Assembly: GCA_035366835.1 (NCBI GenBank)
Contig: DAOSIS010000001.1
Location: forward strand, 152,926 to 216,925
Direction of reading: 5' to 3'
Origin: UBA6109 sp035366835
Lineage (GTDB): Bacteria > Desulfobacterota > Syntrophia > Syntrophales > UBA6109
DNA: 64,000 nt
The notes beneath the pieces are model-generated. The model was not told the DNA's origin. It saw nothing but the letters and a program-made list of their open reading frames with translations, and did not search any database. The first letter of the stretch is position 1; every line of letters starts with the position of its first letter. The position numbers and the translations under genes are program-made. Of this stretch, positions 1 through 8,401 are shown piece by piece.

Positions 1-990
1 CTGCAGAAGGCCCGCGAGGTCCTGAAGAAAGAAACGGTGGCGGTCATCGGCTACGGAGTCCAGGGACAGGGACAGGCCCTCAACATGCGCGACAACGGCG
101 TCCGCGTCATCGTCGGCGAGGGCGACTATTCCTGGAAGAAGGCCATTGCCGACGGCTTCGTGCCCGGCGAGACGCTTTTCCCGCCCGAGGAAGCCGCCGC
201 ACGCGGCACGATCCTTCAGTATCTTCTGTCAGACGCCGGCCAGAAGGAGATGTGGCCGGAACTGAAGCCCCATCTGACCAAGGGGAAGGCCCTGTATTTC
301 TCCCACGGTTTCTCCATCGTCTACAAGGAGCAGACCGGCGTGATTCCCCCGGCGGACATCGACGTGATCCTCGTCGCCCCCAAGGGTGCGGGCCGGACCG
401 TGCGCGCCAATTTCCTGGCCGGCAGCGGAATCAACTCGAGCTACGCCGTCTTTCAGGACGCCACAGGAAAGGCGAAGGAACGCACCTTGGCGGTCGGCAT
501 CGCGATCGGCTCCGGGTATCTGTTCCCCACCACCTTCGAGAAGGAAGTCTACAGCGATCTGACGGGCGAGCGCGGCGTGCTGATGGGGTGTCTGGCGGGT
601 GTCCTGGAGGCCCAGTACAACCTCCTGCGCAAGCACGGCCACAGCCCATCGGAGGCCTTCAATGAGACCGTCGAAGAACTGACCCAGAGCCTGATGCCGC
701 TGGTCGCCGAAAACGGCATGGACTGGATGTACGCCAACTGCAGCACGACCGCCCAGCGCGGCGCGCTCGACTGGAAGAACCGCTTCCGCGACGCCGTCGT
801 CCCGGTCTTCGACGAGCTCTACGGGCGCGTCGTATCGGGCAAGGAGACGGCCGTCGTGCTGGACGTGAACAGCCAGCCCGGTTACCGCGACCGGCTCCAG
901 AAGGAACTGGACGAGATCAAGAACAGCGAGATGTGGCAGGCCGGTGCGGCCGTGCGCGCGCTGCGTCCGGAGCGCCGGAAGAAGAAGTAG
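1..990 (+). CDS. ilvC: Ketol-acid reductoisomerase, 5'-truncated by the window
   Basis: Converts acetolactate or acetohydroxybutyrate to the dihydroxy acid with NADPH, the second common step of valine, leucine and isoleucine synthesis. The reading frame is open from base 1, so the true start lies upstream; the first visible ATG/GTG-type codon at 37 is internal. The nucleotide-binding loop GYGVQGQG is just inside the window, followed by VAPKGAGRTVRANF and the C-terminal helical knotted domain (GSGYLFPTTF, EAQYNLLRKHGH, YANCSTTAQRGALDW). About 329 residues are visible, close to a full enzyme, so only a short N-terminal piece is missing. A hairpin terminator follows the stop. Confidence 0.93.
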   Translation: MQKAREVLKKETVAVIGYGVQGQGQALNMRDNGVRVIVGEGDYSWKKAIADGFVPGETLFPPEEAAARGTILQYLLSDAGQKEMWPELKPHLTKGKALYFSHGFSIVYKEQTGVIPPADIDVILVAPKGAGRTVRANFLAGSGINSSYAVFQDATGKAKERTLAVGIAIGSGYLFPTTFEKEVYSDLTGERGVLMGCLAGVLEAQYNLLRKHGHSPSEAFNETVEELTQSLMPLVAENGMDWMYANCSTTAQRGALDWKNRFRDAVVPVFDELYGRVVSGKETAVVLDVNSQPGYRDRLQKELDEIKNSEMWQAGAAVRALRPERRKKK

Positions 991-1012
991 GAAGGAGCCT
1001 GTACCGTCCATG

Positions 1013-1050
1013 AAAAAGACCCGACACGCAAAGGCGCGCCGGGTCTTTTT
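1013..1050. terminator. Bidirectional rho-independent terminator
   Basis: AAAAAGACCCG at 1013-1023 pairs with CGGGTCTTTTT at 1040-1050, an 11-bp stem with an A-tract on the left and a T-tract on the right. It lies between the converging ends of ilvC (+) and the acyltransferase gene (-), so it can stop transcription from either side. Confidence 0.85.
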
Positions 1051-1067
1051 TTCTCCTGCAGCCGGTT

Positions 1068-2090
1068 TCAGGAATGCTCGGCCGACCAGCGGTACCGGTC
1101 ATCGAGCATCTCGTTGATGCTTTCCATGACGATCCGCGTCACCGCCTCGAACTGCTCGCGGTGTTTCATCTGGGATTCGCGGGAAAGCAGCTTGAACGAC
1201 TCCTCGATCCGGAACGGCCTGAGCTTCCCGTCCAGAGAAAGGGGCTCTCCGACGCGGTAGACGATCCGACCGCTGCGGGCGAAGGGCAGGCTGTCGGGAT
1301 AGACCTGTTCGGAGTTGTTGCAGGCGACGGGAACGACCTTCTTCCCCGTGTAGAGGGCAAGCTGGGCAAGACCGGTCCTCCCCTGTCCCAGTTGGACCGA
1401 CCGCGTGCCCTCGGGAAAGATGATCAGATTCAATCCCTTTTCACAGAGGGCCGTACAGCTGATTTCCGCGACTCGTTCCATGATCTTCTCATAGTAGCCG
1501 CGCAGGGCCTCGGCACAGCGATCCGCCACGGCCGAAAGGGCTTCGGCCGCCGCCGCCGGATAGGCCGACACCTGCTCCCGGCCGCCGCCGATCGTCTCGC
1601 GGATATACTCGCCCATGGCCGAGAGGGCTTCAGCCGCCGCTGCCGGATAAGCCGACATCTTTTCGTACCTGCCGTCGATCACGTCCCGGATCGTCCGGTA
1701 GAGCGGTTTTTCCAGCCTTCTCTTGAAACGCTTCCGGTAGAATTCCTCGAGGAGATATCCCATGGACGGCACGGGAATGCCGTTGCACAGGTCGAGCCCC
1801 CTGCCCAGGAGGGCGTTGCGGTAGTACTTTCCCTTGACCCAGACGGTCGTGAAGGGAAATTCCTTCATTTTCCACAGCCGGTACTGGAACGGCCAGTAGT
1901 TGAAACGGTCCGTGTGGTTCATGGCGAAGATGACGTTCTCCCCGCGCGGGATGCGCTCGGCGCCCTCCAGGCAGATCTCCACCTTCTGGAACCAGCGGTA
2001 ATTCGGAGTGAGCAGCAGATTCGCCACGATCCGCTGGCCGATGGGGTTCTTCGCCAGTTTGATTCTTTTCAGATACTCCAGGTCAACCAT
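1068..2090 (-). CDS. PlsC-family acyltransferase with an internal duplicated segment
   Basis: 340 residues. It belongs to the lysophospholipid/glycerol-3-phosphate acyltransferase family: an acceptor-site block with NHTDRFNYWP (His59) and the phosphate-binding block FPEGTRS (226-231). In the usual NHxxxxD motif the last Asp is Asn here, although an Asp sits two residues after the His; I think this is a family variant rather than a dead enzyme. Between the two blocks lies an Ala-rich insertion in which SAYPAAAAEALSA occurs twice, at 146-158 and 175-187. It is the last gene of the LPS operon, 30 bp after the cytidylyltransferase, so its acceptor may be lipid A or a phospholipid. The substrate cannot be read from sequence. 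The start follows a G-rich SD-like stretch. Confidence 0.75.
   Translation of the reverse strand: MVDLEYLKRIKLAKNPIGQRIVANLLLTPNYRWFQKVEICLEGAERIPRGENVIFAMNHTDRFNYWPFQYRLWKMKEFPFTTVWVKGKYYRNALLGRGLDLCNGIPVPSMGYLLEEFYRKRFKRRLEKPLYRTIRDVIDGRYEKMSAYPAAAAEALSAMGEYIRETIGGGREQVSAYPAAAAEALSAVADRCAEALRGYYEKIMERVAEISCTALCEKGLNLIIFPEGTRSVQLGQGRTGLAQLALYTGKKVVPVACNNSEQVYPDSLPFARSGRIVYRVGEPLSLDGKLRPFRIEESFKLLSRESQMKHREQFEAVTRIVMESINEMLDDRYRWSAEHS
1531..1660 (-). repeat. Direct repeat of 87-nt period inside the acyltransferase gene
   Basis: Two near-identical copies of about 43 nt start at 1531 and 1618. They encode the repeated SAYPAAAAEALSA segment and lie exactly 29 codons apart, so the reading frame is kept. 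The copies differ at a few positions (for example GCCGCCGCC versus GCCGCTGCC), so the duplication is not brand new. Confidence 0.8.
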
Positions 2091-2120
2091 CGCTTGTCGC
2101 CCCCCGTCTTGTCCTTTTTC

Positions 2121-2894
2121 TTAAAAATCGGCCGGCGCCTTCCCGCTGCGCAGACGAACGAGGATGTCCCGCACCCTCGCGAGTTCCTGCGGCGTATCCA
2201 CTTCCACGGAATCGAATTCCGTCACGGCGACCTTGACGCGATAACCGAACTCCAGCGCCCGGAGCTGCTCCAGCGCCTCGAGTTTTTCCAGGGTCCCGCC
2301 GGGCAGTCCGGAAAAGGTGTCCAGGAAACCGCGGCGGTAGGCGTAGATCCCGTGGTGCTTGTAGTAGTCGGCGTGCAGCCCCGGGTCCCGGACATAGGGA
2401 ATCGTGGCCCGCGAAAAATAGAGGGCGAATCCCCGCGCATCGACAGCCACCTTCACGGCGTTCGGATGCGTGATCTCTTCCTCCCGGACGATCCGGTAGA
2501 TCAGCGTGGACATCGGGATGGCGGGGTCGCCCCGGAGCGGCGCAACCACCTGGTCGACCTGGACGGGCTCGAACAGCGGCTGGTCCCCCTGGATGTTGAC
2601 GACGATGTCCCCTTCCGCCAGCCCCAGGCCGGCGACGGCCTCGGCGATCCGGTCGGTGCCGGACCGGTGCCGCGGCGACGTCATGATCGCCCGTCCTCCG
2701 AACCGCTCGACGGCGGCGAAGATCCGCTCGTCGTCCGTCGCCACGGCGGCATAGGTGACGATGGGCGAGCGCAGGACCCTCTCGTAGACGTGCTGGATCA
2801 TGGGTTTGCCCAGGAGGTCGGCGAGGGGCTTCCCCTCGAACCGCGAAGAGGAGTACCGGGACGGGATGATGCAGACGATCTTCTCCGCGCTCAT
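2121..2894 (-). CDS. kdsB: CMP-Kdo-type cytidylyltransferase, probably specific for Kdo8N
   Basis: 257 residues. Activates a 3-deoxy-octulosonate sugar with CTP so it can be transferred to lipid A. Visible family motifs are the N-terminal nucleotide loop IIPSRYSSSRFEGKPL, SGTDRIAEA, VNIQGDQPL, ALYFSRATIPY, YKHHGIYAYRR and DSVEVDTPQEL. The patterns MTSPxxxSGTDRI, GDQPL and KLEALEQLRALEFG recall, from memory, the Shewanella enzyme that activates 8-amino-Kdo more than E. coli KdsB. This fits the KdnA and KdnB genes upstream in the same operon. The start codon overlaps the hldD stop as ATGA, implying translational coupling. General function is secure; the 8-amino preference is inferred. Confidence 0.88.
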   Translation of the reverse strand: MSAEKIVCIIPSRYSSSRFEGKPLADLLGKPMIQHVYERVLRSPIVTYAAVATDDERIFAAVERFGGRAIMTSPRHRSGTDRIAEAVAGLGLAEGDIVVNIQGDQPLFEPVQVDQVVAPLRGDPAIPMSTLIYRIVREEEITHPNAVKVAVDARGFALYFSRATIPYVRDPGLHADYYKHHGIYAYRRGFLDTFSGLPGGTLEKLEALEQLRALEFGYRVKVAVTEFDSVEVDTPQELARVRDILVRLRSGKAPADF

Positions 2895-3877
2895 AGGTAT
2901 GCGTCCGCCTGAAGCAGGTGACCCCGGACGTAGTCCGCAACGGCCTCTTCGAGGGACCGGAATTTCCTGCGGCAGCCGGCGGCGCGCAGCTTGCCCATCC
3001 GGGCCTGCGTGAGATACTGGTACTGGTCACGGATCGCCTCGGGCATCTCGATATAGACGATCTTCGCCGGCCGATCCATCGCGGCAAAGACGGCGCCGGC
3101 GAGGTCGTTCCACGTCCGCGCCTTGCCCGTTCCGAGGTTGAAGATGCCGTTGGCCTCGGGATGGTCGAGGAACCACTTCAGGATCTCGACGACGTCCTTG
3201 ACGTAGACGAAGTCCCTCATCTGCCCGCCGTCGGGATAGGGCTCGCGGTACGATTTGAAGAGCCGTACGGACCCCGTGTCCCGGATCTGCTCATAGGCCT
3301 TGTGGACGACGCTCCGCATGTCCCCCTTGTGGTACTCCTGGGGGCCGAAGACGTTGAAGAACTTGATCCCGGCGACCTTCTTTTCCCAGCCCCGGCGCAG
3401 GACCCAGAGGTCGAAGATCTGTTTGGAGTATCCGTAGGCGTTGATGGGCAGGAGGGCCGGCGTGACGTCATCGTCGTCGGAAAAGCCCTGCGATCCGTCG
3501 CCGTAGGTCGCCGCGGAACTGGCGTACAGGAAGCGGATCCCCTTCCGAACCGCCCATTCGGCGAGACGGAGGGTGTAGCGGTAGTTGTTCTCCATGAGGA
3601 AGTCCGCATCGCGTTCCGTCGTCGCGGAGCAGGCGCCCATGTGGACGACCGCCCGGACGGGAAAGGACACGCGGCCCTCTTGAACCATGCGCAGGAAGGC
3701 GTCCTTGTGGAGGTAGTCGACGAAGCGGCGCTTGGCGATGTTCTTCCACTTGTCCGCGGCGCCCAGTTCGTCGACGATGACGATGTCCTCGATTCCGGCG
3801 GCGTTGAGCTGCCACACGAAGGCGCTGCCGATGAAGCCGGCGCCCCCGGTGACGACGATCATGCCTTTCTTGCCCAT
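2891..3877 (-). CDS. hldD: ADP-L-glycero-D-manno-heptose-6-epimerase
   Basis: 328 residues. Short-chain dehydrogenase/epimerase that converts ADP-D-glycero- to ADP-L-glycero-D-manno-heptose, the donor for the LPS inner core; cytoplasmic, NADP-dependent. It has the Rossmann loop VTGGAGFIGS at the N-terminus, the catalytic YGYSK motif, FFNVFGPQEYHKGDMRSV and FNLGTGKARTWNDLA. I chose the start at 3877 because GGAAGG lies 8 nt upstream. It lies 27 bp after kdnA and overlaps kdsB by 4 nt, so heptose and Kdo-type sugar supply appear co-transcribed. Confidence 0.92.
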   Translation of the reverse strand: MGKKGMIVVTGGAGFIGSAFVWQLNAAGIEDIVIVDELGAADKWKNIAKRRFVDYLHKDAFLRMVQEGRVSFPVRAVVHMGACSATTERDADFLMENNYRYTLRLAEWAVRKGIRFLYASSAATYGDGSQGFSDDDDVTPALLPINAYGYSKQIFDLWVLRRGWEKKVAGIKFFNVFGPQEYHKGDMRSVVHKAYEQIRDTGSVRLFKSYREPYPDGGQMRDFVYVKDVVEILKWFLDHPEANGIFNLGTGKARTWNDLAGAVFAAMDRPAKIVYIEMPEAIRDQYQYLTQARMGKLRAAGCRRKFRSLEEAVADYVRGHLLQADAYL

Positions 3878-3904
3878 CCTCTATGCCTTCCTGCCGCCCT
3901 GCCC

Positions 3905-5107
3905 TCAAAGGGCGCGCGCCGCCCTGGCGATCGCCTGGCGGATCCCGTCGATCCTCTCCTGCGGCATGATGACCGACATCCCGATGGTGAGCGTCCTGCC
4001 GAGGATGTCTTCCGCCCGCGGGATATCCTTGCGGTCGTAAACGGGCGGCCGGCTGTTCATGGGGCTTTCGAAGGGGAAGCGCTTCGAGTTCGCCGTGGAG
4101 CGGGCCAGGAAGTGCTCCCAGTTGGGAACGTAGTGCCAGAGGTTGTCCTTCCAGCAGACCGTGTCGAGCCCCGCCTCCTTGAGCGCTTTCTGATAACGGC
4201 GCCGCAGGTCTTCGCTGGGCAGGTTGAAGCACAGGAACGTCGCGGAATCGCCATCCGGATCCGGCAGTTCCCGGAACCCGACGCCCTTGACCTCGGCCAG
4301 GGCGTCCTTGACGGCCTTCTTATTCTTCTTCTGGAGCGCGATGAGGCCGTCGAGCTTGCGGAGCTGCGCCAGGCCGAGCGCTCCCTGCAGTTCGTTCATC
4401 CGGTAGTTGAATCCGAGGATGGTCCTGCCTTCCATGGCGCGGGGCACGCTGGGGTTGTGGTCGTGGCCGTGGTCGTGGTACCACTCGGAACGCAGGTAGA
4501 GCTCCCGGTTGTTCGTGAGCACCATCCCGCCTTCGCCCGTCGTCACCGTCTTCACGTAGTCGAAGCTGAAACTCCCCATGTCGCCGAAGGTGCCGAGCTT
4601 TTTGCCGCGGAACGAGGCCCCGCATCCCTGGGCGTTGTCTTCCAGGACGAGGAGGTTCCGGGACCGCGCCTTCTCGACGATCCGGTCGATGTGCGCCGCC
4701 GAGCCGCACATGTGCACGGGAATGACGGCCTTCGTGCCCGGCGACAGCTTCCGCTCGATGTCCCCGGGATCGAGGTTCAGGGTCTCGTCGATGTCCGCCA
4801 TGACCGGAACCGCCCCCACTTCGAGGACGGATTCGTAGGTCGCCAGGAACGTGAAGGCCGGCACGATGACCTCATCGCCGGGGCAGACGTCCATCGCCGT
4901 GAGCGCCACCTTGAGCGCGGCGGAGCCCGAGGTCACGCCCAGGGCGAACTTCGCCCCACAGTACTTCGCAAAGTCTTCCTCGAACTGGCGGACCTTATAG
5001 ATCCCGCGGCGTTCCTTGTCGAAGCCGTACCGCATCAGAATTCCCGTCTCCAGGACGTCCTGCACTTCCTTCATTTCTTCCTTGCCGATCAGTTCAGCGC
5101 CTGCCAT
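3905..5107 (-). CDS. kdnA: PLP aminotransferase, 8-amino-3,8-dideoxy-manno-octulosonate transaminase type
   Basis: 400 residues, DegT/DnrJ/EryC1/StrS family. The PLP lysine is Lys186 in SFDYVKTVTTGEGG, and a GDEVIVPAFTF block precedes it. As I remember Shewanella KdnA, this protein shares its unusual signature: an N-terminal RYGFD segment, the HDHGHDHN segment, GxNxRxxELQGALGLAQLRKLD, LPDPDGDSA and NLWHYxxNW. KdnA transfers an amino group to the 8-oxo sugar made by KdnB, giving Kdo8N, which replaces Kdo in LPS. kdnB lies directly upstream and a KdsB-type gene downstream. The start at 5107 is preferred over 5125 because GGGAGG lies 7 nt before it. Confidence 0.82.
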   Translation of the reverse strand: MAGAELIGKEEMKEVQDVLETGILMRYGFDKERRGIYKVRQFEEDFAKYCGAKFALGVTSGSAALKVALTAMDVCPGDEVIVPAFTFLATYESVLEVGAVPVMADIDETLNLDPGDIERKLSPGTKAVIPVHMCGSAAHIDRIVEKARSRNLLVLEDNAQGCGASFRGKKLGTFGDMGSFSFDYVKTVTTGEGGMVLTNNRELYLRSEWYHDHGHDHNPSVPRAMEGRTILGFNYRMNELQGALGLAQLRKLDGLIALQKKNKKAVKDALAEVKGVGFRELPDPDGDSATFLCFNLPSEDLRRRYQKALKEAGLDTVCWKDNLWHYVPNWEHFLARSTANSKRFPFESPMNSRPPVYDRKDIPRAEDILGRTLTIGMSVIMPQERIDGIRQAIARAARAL

Positions 5108-5178
5108 TGATTTTCCTCCCATCAAGTCTTGCCGGCCGGTGGAGAAGGATGCGCGGCCGGGTGTTGTTCGTCGGCCCT

Positions 5179-6336
5179 CTAGAAAGCGGCGTTGTAGATC
5201 TCGACCGCGTCTTCCGGTGTAACCTTCCGGGGATTGTTCGCCAGCGGCCGCGCGACGGTCATGGCCACCTTGGCCATCTCCTGGAAATCGTCCTTGGACA
5301 CGCCGAAATCTTCCAGCGTCTTCGTGATCCCGCAGTCCTCGATCAGGGCCTCCACGGCCTCCACGGCGAGATAGGCGGCCTCACGGACGGGCAGGTCTTC
5401 CACGGCCTCGCCCATCGCTTCGGCGATCCGCGCGAATTTCTCCAGGGCCCCCGGCAGGTTGAAGGACATCACGTGGGGGAGGAGGATCGTGTTGGCAAAC
5501 CCGTGGGGCACGCCGTAGCGTCCCCCGAGGGGATAGGACAGCGAATGGACGGCCGTGACGCCCGCGTTGGCGAGGCCGAGCCCGCCGTAGAGGCTTCCCA
5601 GCAGCATCGCCTCGCGCGCCCTCGGATTCGATCCGTTGTGGACGCAGGTCCGCAGGTTTTCCGCGATGAGGCCGATCGCCTCCAGCGAGACCATCTCGCT
5701 CATGGGTGAGGCGATGACGGACGTGTAGGATTCGATCGCATGGCACAGGGCGTCCAGCCCCGTGGAGGCCGTTGCCTCCGGCGGGAGCGTCAGCGTCAGC
5801 TCCGGGTCCAAGAGCGCGAGTTCGGGATACAGATAGGGGCTGTTCATGCCCTCCTTCTTCTTGAGATCCTTACGGATGAAGACCGATGTGAAGGTGACCT
5901 CGCTCCCCGTTCCCGCCGTCGTGGGAACCATGATCTTGGGCAGGCCCGGAGCGGGAATCTTGTTCAGGCCGAGGAAATCGACGGCCTTGGCGCGGTTCGT
6001 GGCGAGAACGGCGATGGCCTTGGCCGTGTCCATGGCGCTGCCTCCGCCGATGCCGACCACGCAATCCGCCTTGGCCTTCCCTGCCGCTTTCGTCCCCTCG
6101 TCCGCCAGCTCCAGCGGCGGTTCGCCTTCGACGCGATCGAAGAGGGTGCACCGCATGCCCTCCCCGTCCAGCATGGCGGAGACCTTCCCGGCCATGCCCG
6201 TTTTCGCCAGCGGCCGGTCGACGACGACAAGGGGGCGGCTCGCCCCCAGCTCCCGGATGGCGGCCGCAAGGGAAGCGAACGAGCCGCAGCCGAAGACGAT
6301 CTTCTTTGCACCCGTAAAGGTAAAAATAGTATTCAT
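5179..6336 (-). CDS. kdnB: Iron-containing alcohol dehydrogenase, Kdo 8-oxidase type
   Basis: 385 residues, group III metal-dependent alcohol dehydrogenase. The NAD-binding GGGSAMDTAKA and PTTAGTGSE are present, as are the metal ligands in LDALCHAIE, AVHSLSYPLGG and GVPHGFAN. The family oxidises many alcohols. The Kdo 8-oxidase assignment rests on its position 71 bp upstream of a KdnA-like transaminase in an LPS operon, matching the kdnB-kdnA pairing described in Shewanella. The frame stays open upstream to 6621, but the N-terminus MNTIFTFTGAKK matches family starts and has GGAAGGA 7 nt upstream of 6336. It is the first gene of the operon, which runs to 1068. Confidence 0.8.
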   Translation of the reverse strand: MNTIFTFTGAKKIVFGCGSFASLAAAIRELGASRPLVVVDRPLAKTGMAGKVSAMLDGEGMRCTLFDRVEGEPPLELADEGTKAAGKAKADCVVGIGGGSAMDTAKAIAVLATNRAKAVDFLGLNKIPAPGLPKIMVPTTAGTGSEVTFTSVFIRKDLKKKEGMNSPYLYPELALLDPELTLTLPPEATASTGLDALCHAIESYTSVIASPMSEMVSLEAIGLIAENLRTCVHNGSNPRAREAMLLGSLYGGLGLANAGVTAVHSLSYPLGGRYGVPHGFANTILLPHVMSFNLPGALEKFARIAEAMGEAVEDLPVREAAYLAVEAVEALIEDCGITKTLEDFGVSKDDFQEMAKVAMTVARPLANNPRKVTPEDAVEIYNAAF

Positions 6337-6653
6337 ATCAGCATCCTTCCGTGACCTCTCGTGAAGAAAACGTCTTTTCTCATAAGGAGCGCGCCCGCGA
6401 AAGTCAAGGAATTTCGTTCCGCGATTCCGCGCACCGCCCGACCGTTTCGGAGGCTCATGCCCGAGCCGCAAAGGACCCGCGCCGACGTCCCTTGAGCTCT
6501 GTTCGGGGTTGATGTAAGAGAAAGACCGTGATTCCGGAAAGAGGGGCGGCCGAAAGATGAAGTCTGTCGCAAGGATTGCCCTGCTATCAGCAAAATCAGG
6601 AAACTGCGTGCCGCAGGGCACTTACCCTTGTTGAGGGGTGTTGAAATCGCGGA
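6337..6653. other. Divergent intergenic region, kdnB / SSF symporter
   Basis: 317 bp between divergently read genes, so it must hold the promoter of the kdn-hld LPS operon and probably that of the symporter. GCCCTGC at 6578-6584 can pair with GCAGGGC at 6613-6619, a 7-bp stem with a loop of about 28 nt. No riboswitch class or strong sigma-70 pair is convincing. No gene is seen. Confidence 0.4.
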
Positions 6654-8069
6654 ATGATGCTTTCACTCAGCACCGGGCATATCGCAGGAATCGTGGCAAC
6701 CCTCGTCGCCATTACGATGGTGGGGCTCTATGCCGGACTGAAAGTGAAAACCGCCGAAGACTATTCCGTCGGAGGCCACAAGGCGAACAGCCCCGTGGTT
6801 GCCGGAACGATCATGGGCACGTTGGTGGGCGGGGCGTCGACAATCGGCACGGCGCAGCTGGCTTTTCAATTCGGGGCATGCGCCTGGTGGTTCACGCTCG
6901 GCGCCGGCATCGGCTGCGCCGCCCTGGGACTGGGGATGGCCGGGAAGTTCCATGAAAGCGGTCTGGAAACCGTGCCCCAGTTCTTGGTAAGAACGTACGG
7001 AAGCCCCATCGGTCCCATTTCCAGCATCTTTTCTTCGATAGGCATTTTCCTGAACGTCGTGGCCCAGGGACTTTCGGCGGTTGCGCTCCTGACCTCCATG
7101 TTCCACATGAGTCCGTTCACGGCAACCGCGATCGGCATCTCGCTCGTCCTGGGATATGTGTTCTTCGGCGGCGTGTGGGGCACGGGCCTGGTCGGGATCG
7201 CGAAGCTTGGATTGCTTTACCTCGCCACGATCGTCTGCGGCGTCATGGCCTATAACCTGGTTGGCGGCTGTGCGGGTCTCGCGGAGAAATTTCCTCCTTA
7301 TCCCTGGTTTTCCCTTTTCGGCCGGGGTCTGAATCTTGACGCCGCTGCCGGCTTCTCGTTGATTGTCGGTGTCCTCTCCACCCAGACCTACATTCAGGCC
7401 CTCTATTCCGCGAAGGACGCGAAAACTGCCGACAGAGGGGCGATGATATCCGCATTCATGATCCCGCCTGTCGGGGTCGGCGGTATCCTGGTGGGGCTTT
7501 ACATGAGGGCGCACTTTCCGTCCACGCCCTCCGGTGAAGTCCTGCCGGTCTTCATCATGAAATTCCTCCCGCCATGGGCCGGTGGCGTGGTCCTTGCCAC
7601 ATTGCTGGTCGCAGTAGTCGGCACCTGGGCCGGACTTTCCCTGGGGATTTCCACAATGATCACGAAGGACATTTACAAACGGTTTTTCCGGAAACGGGCG
7701 GCTGACAGGGAAGTCCTGTTCGTTCAGCGCCTGCTCGTATTCGTGGTCTGCGCGTTGTCCGTGTTTTTCGTCGCCGGAAACCTCAAATCCCTGATCCTCG
7801 GGTGGAGTTTCCTGTCCATGGGACTGAGGGGCTGCACGATCCTCTTTCCGCTTCTGGGCGCCATGTTCTTCCCGCGCCTCGTCTCCCCCGTGGCGGGCAC
7901 CCTGGCGGCGTGCCTGGGCCCCTTGGCCAATCTGGGCTGGCACCTGCTTTACCCCCGGGGACTCGATCCCCTGTATCCGGGCCTCATCGTGAGCCTTGTG
8001 ACGCTGGTGCTGGTCAGCATGATTTCCCGCTGCCGGAGCGAACGGACGGCAGACAGGGCGTCATCCTGA
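6654..8069 (+). CDS. Sodium:solute symporter family (SSF) transporter
   Basis: 471 residues, almost entirely hydrophobic, with about 12-13 predicted membrane segments; inner membrane. Family features are the N-terminal segment with AEDYSVGGHKA, the G-rich TLVGGASTIGTAQLAFQ helix, and SLGISTMITKDIYKRFF near the C-terminus. SSF proteins move organic solutes or ions with Na+. The substrate (amino acid, pantothenate, short-chain acid or other) cannot be told. It has no obvious operon partner and no strong SD. The ATG ATG start at 6654 is the first in frame. Confidence 0.8.
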   Translation: MMLSLSTGHIAGIVATLVAITMVGLYAGLKVKTAEDYSVGGHKANSPVVAGTIMGTLVGGASTIGTAQLAFQFGACAWWFTLGAGIGCAALGLGMAGKFHESGLETVPQFLVRTYGSPIGPISSIFSSIGIFLNVVAQGLSAVALLTSMFHMSPFTATAIGISLVLGYVFFGGVWGTGLVGIAKLGLLYLATIVCGVMAYNLVGGCAGLAEKFPPYPWFSLFGRGLNLDAAAGFSLIVGVLSTQTYIQALYSAKDAKTADRGAMISAFMIPPVGVGGILVGLYMRAHFPSTPSGEVLPVFIMKFLPPWAGGVVLATLLVAVVGTWAGLSLGISTMITKDIYKRFFRKRAADREVLFVQRLLVFVVCALSVFFVAGNLKSLILGWSFLSMGLRGCTILFPLLGAMFFPRLVSPVAGTLAACLGPLANLGWHLLYPRGLDPLYPGLIVSLVTLVLVSMISRCRSERTADRASS

Positions 8070-8401
8070 ACGGCGCGCCGTCGGCCGCAATCGGCACCGG
8101 CTTTCCCGCCCTCCTCCCGATCGGCGATCCACCCTGTCGGTGATGGCTTCCAAGAGCTGTTCTTCAGAGAGATGCGTCACGCAGGAGTCCCCTGGCTTCC
8201 TATGGCCGAGACGGCATAAGGTGCGGAGAAAACGCTGCCTGCAGATCTTCTTGACGTTTTCCTTATTCCCCAAGCGCCCGTCCTAACAACATCTTTATTT
8301 CTTCACTGCTAATGAAGTCCGTTGATATTCGCCGGGGATGGCCCGGCAAGGTGGAAGAACAGCGGCCAGCCGCTGCGCCATCCGGAGGAATCCAAAATTT
8401 T
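8070..8401. other. Intergenic region before ktrB
   Basis: 332 bp between the symporter and ktrB. It holds the operator-like element at 8259-8304 (listed separately). No known potassium-responsive riboswitch (ydaO/c-di-AMP or kimA type) could be recognised by eye. A 70-codon ORF on the - strand here has no SD and no recognisable protein pattern. Otherwise I see nothing. Confidence 0.45.
8259..8304 (+). promoter_or_regulatory. Candidate KdpE-type operator upstream of ktrBA
   Basis: The element carries TTCCTTATTC at 8259-8268 and TAACAACATCTTTATTT at 8284-8300 followed by CTTC. It aligns with the region upstream of kdpF (18670 down to 18624) at about 36 of 46 positions with one gap, in the same orientation relative to the downstream gene. 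The two CTTATT/CTTTATT cores are 31 bp apart here and 32 bp apart there, about three helical turns. That layout suits a response regulator on direct repeats. KdpE is encoded nearby, but binding is inferred. Confidence 0.6.

Noticed and set aside
1024..1042. CACGCAAAGGC resembling part of a GEMM riboswitch
   Set aside because: It is the loop of the ilvC terminator, without the GNRA tetraloop/receptor arrangement of GEMM.
8061..8273. 70-codon ORF on the - strand before ktrB
   Set aside because: No SD, no recognisable domain, and it overlaps the operator region; coding is unlikely.
8070..8311. Possible ydaO-type (c-di-AMP) riboswitch before the K+ channel gene
   Set aside because: The class is common before K+ transport genes, but its conserved sequence blocks are not visible here or upstream of kdpF.
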